From Acidobacteriota bacterium (lineage in GTDB: Bacteria; Acidobacteriota; Terriglobia; Terriglobales; Acidobacteriaceae), in contig QHZX01000055.1 of NCBI GenBank assembly GCA_003224835.1, positions 1-13,427 on the forward strand: a DNA stretch of 13,427 nt, read 5' to 3'. This document shows positions 9,919 through 13,427 of this stretch, in pieces. Below the pieces are notes generated by a model. The model was not told where the DNA came from, made no database searches, and worked only from the letters and a program-made list of their open reading frames with translations. Position 1 is the first letter of the stretch; each line of letters opens with the position of its first letter. The position numbers were made by a program, and so were the translations under genes.

Positions 9919-10530
9919 CTACTTTGCTCCCGCGAGCTGGGGCTTCAGATCACGGAAGGCGGCACTCCCTTTTAGACGCGAAGGGAATTGTTTTTCGTAA
10001 GGCACGAGAGACGGGCACACCATGCGATGGAAACCGAATTTTTCCATCTCATTTCTAGCTTCTTCCGTCGTCCATCCCTCGATTGCCATCCGATACGCAG
10101 CGATCATCATTCCAGTGCGGTCATCGCCATAGCGGCAATGCACAAAGATTTTCTTCTCAGGATTATCGTGCAACAGCTTCAAAAACTGCGCGAAGACCCG
10201 GTCTTTCGGAAATAAACAATGCCACGGCATCGAAACAAACTTCATCCCCGCTTTATTGACATCTTGCTTCTCCGCATCTTTTCCTGACAGTCGCACATCG
10301 ACCACGATGTCGATACCCATTTTTTTCAGGTGTTCGTATCCCGCCCGCTTTGGTTGTCCACCGCGATACAGGTGCGATGTTACTTCACCGAAATTTGTAA
10401 TGCCCACCACCGTAGTCCTCTGCGCCGGTGCGTGATGAGTGGTGGCAGAGCTTTCGATGGGCTTGTTAGAAACGACCGCAACAAATGCGGCCAGCACGAA
10501 GAACACAGCGCATCTCTTGCGCCAGAACAT
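9919..10530 (-). CDS. exported or membrane-anchored cysteine-based phosphatase (DSP/PTP-like)
   Basis: The 203-residue protein begins with R-K-R and a hydrophobic segment (about residues 7-21), which is a signal peptide or an N-terminal anchor, so the enzyme should act outside the cytoplasmic membrane. The phosphatase signature H-C-R-Y-G-D-D-R-T-G holds the nucleophile Cys132 (codon 10135-10137) and phosphate-binding Arg138. Asp110 in L-F-P-K-D is a candidate general acid. The start of the domain, N-F-G-E-V-T-S-H-L-Y-R-G-G-Q-P, is characteristic of bacterial dual-specificity/Siw14-like phosphatases that may act on phosphotyrosine, lipids or inositol phosphates; the substrate cannot be told. 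ATG 10530 is preferred because it gives the export segment; no good Shine-Dalgarno is seen. A zinc-ribbon protein gene lies 133 bases upstream on the same strand. Confidence 0.87.
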   Translation of the reverse strand: MFWRKRCAVFFVLAAFVAVVSNKPIESSATTHHAPAQRTTVVGITNFGEVTSHLYRGGQPKRAGYEHLKKMGIDIVVDVRLSGKDAEKQDVNKAGMKFVSMPWHCLFPKDRVFAQFLKLLHDNPEKKIFVHCRYGDDRTGMMIAAYRMAIEGWTTEEARNEMEKFGFHRMVCPSLVPYEKQFPSRLKGSAAFRDLKPQLAGAK

Positions 10531-10663
10531 GATTGTTAAAGTTTATTCCGGTTCGCAGGCTGCAGAGAAAGAGGTTCTCAGGGCAGTGCCTTTTGGATTA
10601 CCTGTGCGCCTTGGTAATTATTCGCGCGCGTCGCACCGATTGGCTTTTCTAGATAGATCGCAG

Positions 10664-11770
10664 CTATTGCCCGCTCGTGGTTGCCAGCTGCTTTTCCTGC
10701 GGGCTCATCTGCCGCCACAGCACCTGCAAATCGGCTGAAATGCGGGTGTTCTGCGGCTCCTGATGCAGTGCGCGCGCGAACCAGCGATAAGCCGAAGGTA
10801 GATCGCGTCCTACGCAATGGCCAGTGGCGTACATCGTGCCAAGCACTGTCTGCGCCTTCGAATTGCCATGCGTGGCGGCAATGCGCAAACTCGTTTCCGC
10901 TCGCGCGCAATTTTGCGGCACACCATTGCCGTAAAGATATCGTTCGCCAGACTGTTCTAACTCCGCGTCCGGAGAAGTTGCGACCTGCGATGGATTGACG
11001 GGCGAAGGTTTTACCGCACGAGGCCTCGTAGGTTCTTTGGCCACTCGCGACGCCTTAGCAACGCCCGGAGGAGGAGTTGCACTCGCCTCTTCTGTTTTCT
11101 CTGGCGCATTATCCGCAGCGGCGTTCTGCTTCTCTGATGCGTTCTCGGCAGTATTTCCAGCGCTGCTTGCGTTTTGTGGAGCTGCTTGATTTTGCTGCGG
11201 AGTTCCATTCTGCTGAGAGTTCGCATTCTGCGCAGTGCCGCCGTTCTGCGGCGGAATATCCTTCTCAGTCGGTCCCTTCGAATTTTGATTCTGCGCGTTT
11301 TGATCAGGCTCGGTAGGGAGCACTTCTCCCGCTCCAGTCATCGGTTTATCAATATGTGTCTGTTGATCCGGATTCGAAGCCGGCGCTACTTCCGACGACG
11401 ACGCAGAGGTCTGCTGTCCCGAACCGCCAATTCGATTAAAAGGGAACCCATTGTGCTTCGATTGCCACCCAAGGTAACCGGCAGCACCGATCGCGATGAA
11501 CAGCATAAGGATCAGGCCGACGCGGCTCTTCGGCTGTTCGTCTTCGTATAGATAGTGAAATTCAACCTTGGGATCTTCAGCTAATCCGAGGAAGGAAGGC
11601 CCGTGAACATTTTCGCTATGTCCATTGCCGCTCTTCGGCGATGGCCGCGGAGCGTCTTTCACTGGCGCCGTTTCAATAGCTGCCGGATGCGCCAACGACG
11701 CGCCGCACATTCCGCAAAAGCGGTATTCAGGGCTATTGTCGTACCCGCAATGGGTACACTTTACATACAT
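10664..11770 (-). CDS. zinc-ribbon, single-TM protein with Asn/Gln-rich linker and Sel1-like repeats
   Basis: From ATG 11770 the protein has 368 residues. A cytoplasmic zinc ribbon comes first, with Cys5, Cys8, Cys19 and Cys22 (C-T-H-C and C-G-M-C). A charged segment leads to one membrane helix at about 84-102 (V-G-L-I-L-M-L-F-I-A-I-G-A-A-G-Y). After it comes a linker of about 160 residues, rich in Asn, Gln, Ala and Pro (about 115-265). Two Sel1/TPR-like repeats close the protein (about 268-304 and 305-338), with G-N-G-V-P-Q-N and A-Y-R-W-F-A-R-A-L. By charge the zinc ribbon faces the cytoplasm and the repeats the periplasm. The frame runs on upstream to a possible start at 11860, but starting at 11770 puts the zinc ribbon at the N terminus as is usual. 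Function is unknown; a scaffold or sensor for envelope proteins is conceivable. Confidence 0.83.
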   Translation of the reverse strand: MYVKCTHCGYDNSPEYRFCGMCGASLAHPAAIETAPVKDAPRPSPKSGNGHSENVHGPSFLGLAEDPKVEFHYLYEDEQPKSRVGLILMLFIAIGAAGYLGWQSKHNGFPFNRIGGSGQQTSASSSEVAPASNPDQQTHIDKPMTGAGEVLPTEPDQNAQNQNSKGPTEKDIPPQNGGTAQNANSQQNGTPQQNQAAPQNASSAGNTAENASEKQNAAADNAPEKTEEASATPPPGVAKASRVAKEPTRPRAVKPSPVNPSQVATSPDAELEQSGERYLYGNGVPQNCARAETSLRIAATHGNSKAQTVLGTMYATGHCVGRDLPSAYRWFARALHQEPQNTRISADLQVLWRQMSPQEKQLATTSGQ

Positions 11771-12080
11771 AGTTGTGCCTAGTGTTGTTTCCAGCATATC
11801 GTAATTCTTGGATGACAGAAAAGCTGCTGCTGTTGGAAGCTGCTGGACTGAGCAGTACAAAGCAAGAAAGTCAGAATTCGGACGTCGAGAGCCTAACTCT
11901 CACGAATATCGGTACTTAGCTCACCGGGCAAAACTAACGGTTGCCTTCGGACGACAGTCTTAAATTCAGCAACAACGGCCAGGAGAGAAGAAGCAGGCTC
12001 ACGGGTTCGTCTTTGTTGCTACTGTTTCTGATCTCAGTTATCGCAATTTCGTAAGTTCCAAGAGCCCACCGCCCCGGTAT
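11771..12080. other. intergenic region upstream of the zinc-ribbon gene
   Basis: No supportable gene is seen in this 310-base gap between the end of the GH16 gene and the zinc-ribbon start. It holds a small hairpin at 11883-11904 (GAGAG and CTCTC around CCTAA, with CGT/ACG outside and one bulge), which could end GH16 transcripts but lacks a T run. It also holds an 8-base inverted repeat, AGCAACAA at 11968-11975 and TTGTTGCT at 12013-12020, 37 bases apart. The promoter of the zinc-ribbon gene should lie here but I could not place it. Confidence 0.4.
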
Positions 12081-12818
12081 TCAATGCGCACGGAACTCGA
12101 ACTTGCGAATCACGACGGACTGATCCTCCGCGGGCGTTTGCTTGAAACACCACAAATTGATTCCGACCGGGGCAGCGGATTGCGGAATGTTGGTTGCGTC
12201 TGAGGTGTACTTCTCGGTTTTGATTACGTCGGCAACTGTTCCGATTGGCTGAGCGCCGTTCATGAGCGTGAATACGATGTGGTCCGCAAACCACTCCATC
12301 CTCGCCGTGGTCAGAGTTCCGCCGCTGACACGAAAGTTGTCTTCCCACGCGGAAACTCCCTTGGGCTTGCGATTTCCTGTCGCGGGATAAACCGTAAAGT
12401 CGGCATTACATCCGTGGCAGGTTTTATTCCATTGGGAAAACTCGATATCGATTTCGTCTTCCGCATCTGTGCCAATGTGATGGGCGGGGCCGTAGCTGAA
12501 CAACCCGAGCACAGTTGTCGGATCCATGGCGTACACGTTGCCCTGGATGATCCATTGATAGGTTCCGAAGCCTAGGTTCTCAGTGGTAAATAGTTCGGAG
12601 GCCGTCCATTTTTCATTCTGCCGCACAATTCGCAGATGCAAATATCCGTGCGCATCAATGGTGATGTTGGCAGGATTTCCAAGCGCGACACCGGCCATGT
12701 GTCCGCTCGTCAATTTCCATGAAAATCCAGACCACGTGACCGTCTGGGCGTGAGCAGGTTGCGGCGTGCAGAGAGCGACGCAGCTAAACACCATCCAAAC
12801 CACTATCGCTTTTGACAT
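12081..12818 (-). CDS. secreted GH16-like beta-glucanase
   Basis: The 245-residue precursor has a signal peptide ending at about residue 24 (P-A-H-A before Q-T). The rest fits a GH16 concanavalin-like beta-jelly roll. The active-site strand E-D-E-I-D-I-E-F has the order Glu122 (nucleophile), Asp124 and Glu126 (acid/base), the E-x-D-x-E form found in bacterial licheninases, without the extra beta-bulge residue of laminarinases and kappa-carrageenases. L-G-F-G-T-Y-Q-W upstream matches the strand before the catalytic region in the family. Cys134 and Cys137 form a C-H-G-C loop just after the active site. The mature form is small, about 221 residues, with no binding module. Substrate is probably a mixed-linkage or related beta-glucan, but this is inferred. 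The Shine-Dalgarno GAGAG stands four bases before the ATG. The gene lies next to a REP-like array. Confidence 0.85.
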   Translation of the reverse strand: MSKAIVVWMVFSCVALCTPQPAHAQTVTWSGFSWKLTSGHMAGVALGNPANITIDAHGYLHLRIVRQNEKWTASELFTTENLGFGTYQWIIQGNVYAMDPTTVLGLFSYGPAHHIGTDAEDEIDIEFSQWNKTCHGCNADFTVYPATGNRKPKGVSAWEDNFRVSGGTLTTARMEWFADHIVFTLMNGAQPIGTVADVIKTEKYTSDATNIPQSAAPVGINLWCFKQTPAEDQSVVIRKFEFRAH

Positions 12819-12845
12819 TAGTCTCTCGGGGCCTTAGCGGACGAA

Positions 12846-12874
12846 ACTATCACAAACGAGGGTACCCCACTCAA
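12846..12874 (-). promoter_or_regulatory. candidate GH16 promoter with its -35 inside a REP-like palindrome
   Basis: On the minus strand TTGAGT (12869-12874) and GATAGT (12846-12851) are exactly 17 bases apart, each four of six to consensus, and TGT directly before the -10 gives an extended -10. The transcript would start near 12839, about 20 bases before the ATG. The -35 hexamer is part of the 5' arm of the first palindrome. Confidence 0.35.
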
Positions 12875-12891
12875 GCTTCGCTTGGGTGGGG
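12865..12891. repeat. REP-like palindrome, copy 1
   Basis: CCCCACTCAAGC (12865-12876) and GCTTGGGTGGGG (12880-12891) form a 12-base-pair stem with one T-G wobble and the loop TTC. The four bases at the position of GTAG in the other units are CGAG here (12857-12860). Confidence 0.85.
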
Positions 12892-12948
12892 ATTTTCGAT
12901 GGACGGGAATTTTCGAGTGTCCTTGCCGATACCGTTGGAATAATTCCG

Positions 12949-12983
12949 GTAGGGTGCCCCACTCAAGCTTCGCTTGGGTGGGG
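12949..12983. repeat. REP-like palindrome, copy 2, with GTAG
   Basis: The stem arms 12957-12968 and 12972-12983 are identical to copy 1, with the loop TTC. GTAG at 12949-12952 stands four bases before the stem, as in enterobacterial REP elements. Confidence 0.87.
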
Positions 12984-12997
12984 ATTTTCGGTTGTCC

Positions 12998-13427
12998 TTA
13001 CCCGTACCGTCGGAATAATTCCAGTAGGGTGCCCCACTCAAGCTCCGCTTTGGTGGGATTTTCGATTGTCCTTACCCGTCCCGTTGGCACGATTGCAGCT
13101 TTCTCCCTAATCCGTGCCGTCCAGTGCGACTCACTTTCGATGACTCCCCGATCACCAGTCAGATAATGACCGAAGCTGCTCCAACTCCAGTCTTCGGGAT
13201 GCTCAACCAAACCGCGCCGGACAGGATTTCGATGAATGTACTTCAGCTTCTCAACGAACTTGCGCTCAGACCAGACGTTGAAGTCGTAGTAGCGGGCCTG
13301 CCAGAACGAGTCCTTTTCCCGCAGTGCCAGTCTCCGCGCAACTCCCTGCTTCAATGACTGAATGGCTTGCGGTAACGTGCCGCGTTCCGGCTCGCTGATC
13401 AATAGATGTACATGTTCGGGCATAACT
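12998..13427 (-). CDS. REP-associated tyrosine transposase (RAYT, Y1/IS200-like), 5' end cut by window
   Basis: The frame is open to the end of the window, so the start is missing; ATG 13423 is internal to the family pattern. RAYTs are single-copy, domesticated relatives of the IS200/IS605 transposases. They nick and join single-stranded DNA at REP hairpins. Counting from 13423, M-P-E-H-V-H-L-L-I carries the HUH metal-binding pair His4 and His6. The probable catalytic Tyr is Tyr62 in L-K-Y-I-H-R-N-P-V, followed by W-S-W-S-S-F-G-H-Y, all typical of the family. Roughly 50-60 N-terminal residues should lie beyond the window. The last 28 or so residues (from about V113) are encoded by REP-like unit 3 and the tail of unit 2, and the stop at 12998-13000 lies in the latter. 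Regulation cannot be seen. Confidence 0.88.
   Translation of the reverse strand, partial: VMPEHVHLLISEPERGTLPQAIQSLKQGVARRLALREKDSFWQARYYDFNVWSERKFVEKLKYIHRNPVRRGLVEHPEDWSWSSFGHYLTGDRGVIESESHWTARIREKAAIVPTGRVRTIENPTKAELEWGTLLELFRRYG
13024..13057. repeat. REP-like palindrome, copy 3, degenerate, with GTAG
   Basis: GTAG (13024-13027) is kept. The arms 13032-13043 and 13047-13057 have the loop TCC, one mismatch near the loop and one G fewer at the base, so the stem is weaker. This copy is inside the reading frame of the RAYT. Confidence 0.82.

Larger units (their letters stand above)
12857..13086. repeat. three-unit REP-like array
   Basis: Three related units begin near 12857, 12949 and 13024. 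Each holds a REP-like palindrome, then ATTTTCG, then a shared tail with T-G-T-C-C-T-T and C-C-G-T-(T/C)-G-G. Offsets between equivalent bases are 92 and 75; the extra 17 in the first unit come from a short insertion after the palindrome that repeats ATTTTCGA. Units 1 and 2 end in GGAATAATTCC, itself nearly palindromic. Unit 3 diverges after about 13086. The array fills the gap between GH16 and the RAYT gene and runs into the RAYT coding sequence. Confidence 0.85.

Noticed and set aside
10597..10618. ATTACC/GGTAAT inverted repeat as terminator of the zinc-ribbon gene
   Set aside because: The 6-base-pair, AT-containing stem with a 10-base loop lacks a T run on the minus strand.
11174..11551. 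125-codon plus-strand open frame opposite the zinc-ribbon gene
   Set aside because: Its Arg/Leu/Ser-rich translation mirrors the repetitive Asn/Gln linker on the other strand.
11941..12060. Possible riboswitch upstream of the zinc-ribbon gene
   Set aside because: The minus-strand leader shows some short pairing but no conserved core of a riboswitch class that I know.
12857..13086. CRISPR-like repeat array
   Set aside because: There are only three units, the repeated part is a long inverted repeat, the sequence between palindromes is itself repeated rather than unique, and no cas genes are near. REP-like elements beside a RAYT explain it.

Overview
The window is a stretch of bacterial chromosome, moderately GC-rich, with genes on both strands and mostly single-gene or loosely spaced units. 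No rRNA, tRNA, phage or plasmid genes are visible. The gene content (AEH-type ester hydrolase, soluble-type lytic transglycosylase with TPR arm, BON-domain exported protein, zinc-ribbon/Sel1 membrane protein, GH16-like enzyme, RAYT with REP palindromes) and the scarcity of strong Shine-Dalgarno sites resemble soil Acidobacteriota of the Koribacter/Terriglobia type. That placement is an inference from style, not a match.

Left part, plus strand (1-5105). The window opens inside an alpha-amino acid ester hydrolase (AEH) gene whose triad and substrate-amine carboxylate cluster can be located. A GAF-like protein of unknown role follows, preceded by a perfect TATAAT. Next is a large exported lytic transglycosylase whose reading frame is broken once near a C5 run at 3014-3018: the signal-peptide part and the TPR/SLT part lie in different frames.

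Middle part (5106-9770). A small minus-strand gene of unknown function converges on the transglycosylase. Two plus-strand metabolic genes follow: a fold-type I PLP aminotransferase and acetyl-CoA synthetase (acs). An exported two-BON-domain protein comes next, with the strongest Shine-Dalgarno of the plus-strand genes, ending at a large hairpin that separates it from the minus-strand block.

Right part, minus strand (9919-13427). An exported cysteine-based (DSP/PTP-like) phosphatase, a zinc-ribbon / single-TM / Asn-Gln-rich linker / Sel1-repeat protein, and a small secreted GH16-like glucanase with an EIDIE active-site strand are all encoded on this strand. The window ends in a truncated REP-associated tyrosine transposase (RAYT). 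Between GH16 and RAYT lies a three-unit array of REP-like palindromes, two of them preceded by GTAG, the tetranucleotide that enterobacterial RAYTs recognise beside REP hairpins. The last unit is read as the C-terminal codons of the RAYT, and the unit next to GH16 may supply the -35 element of the GH16 promoter. This RAYT/REP module is the most interesting structure in the window.
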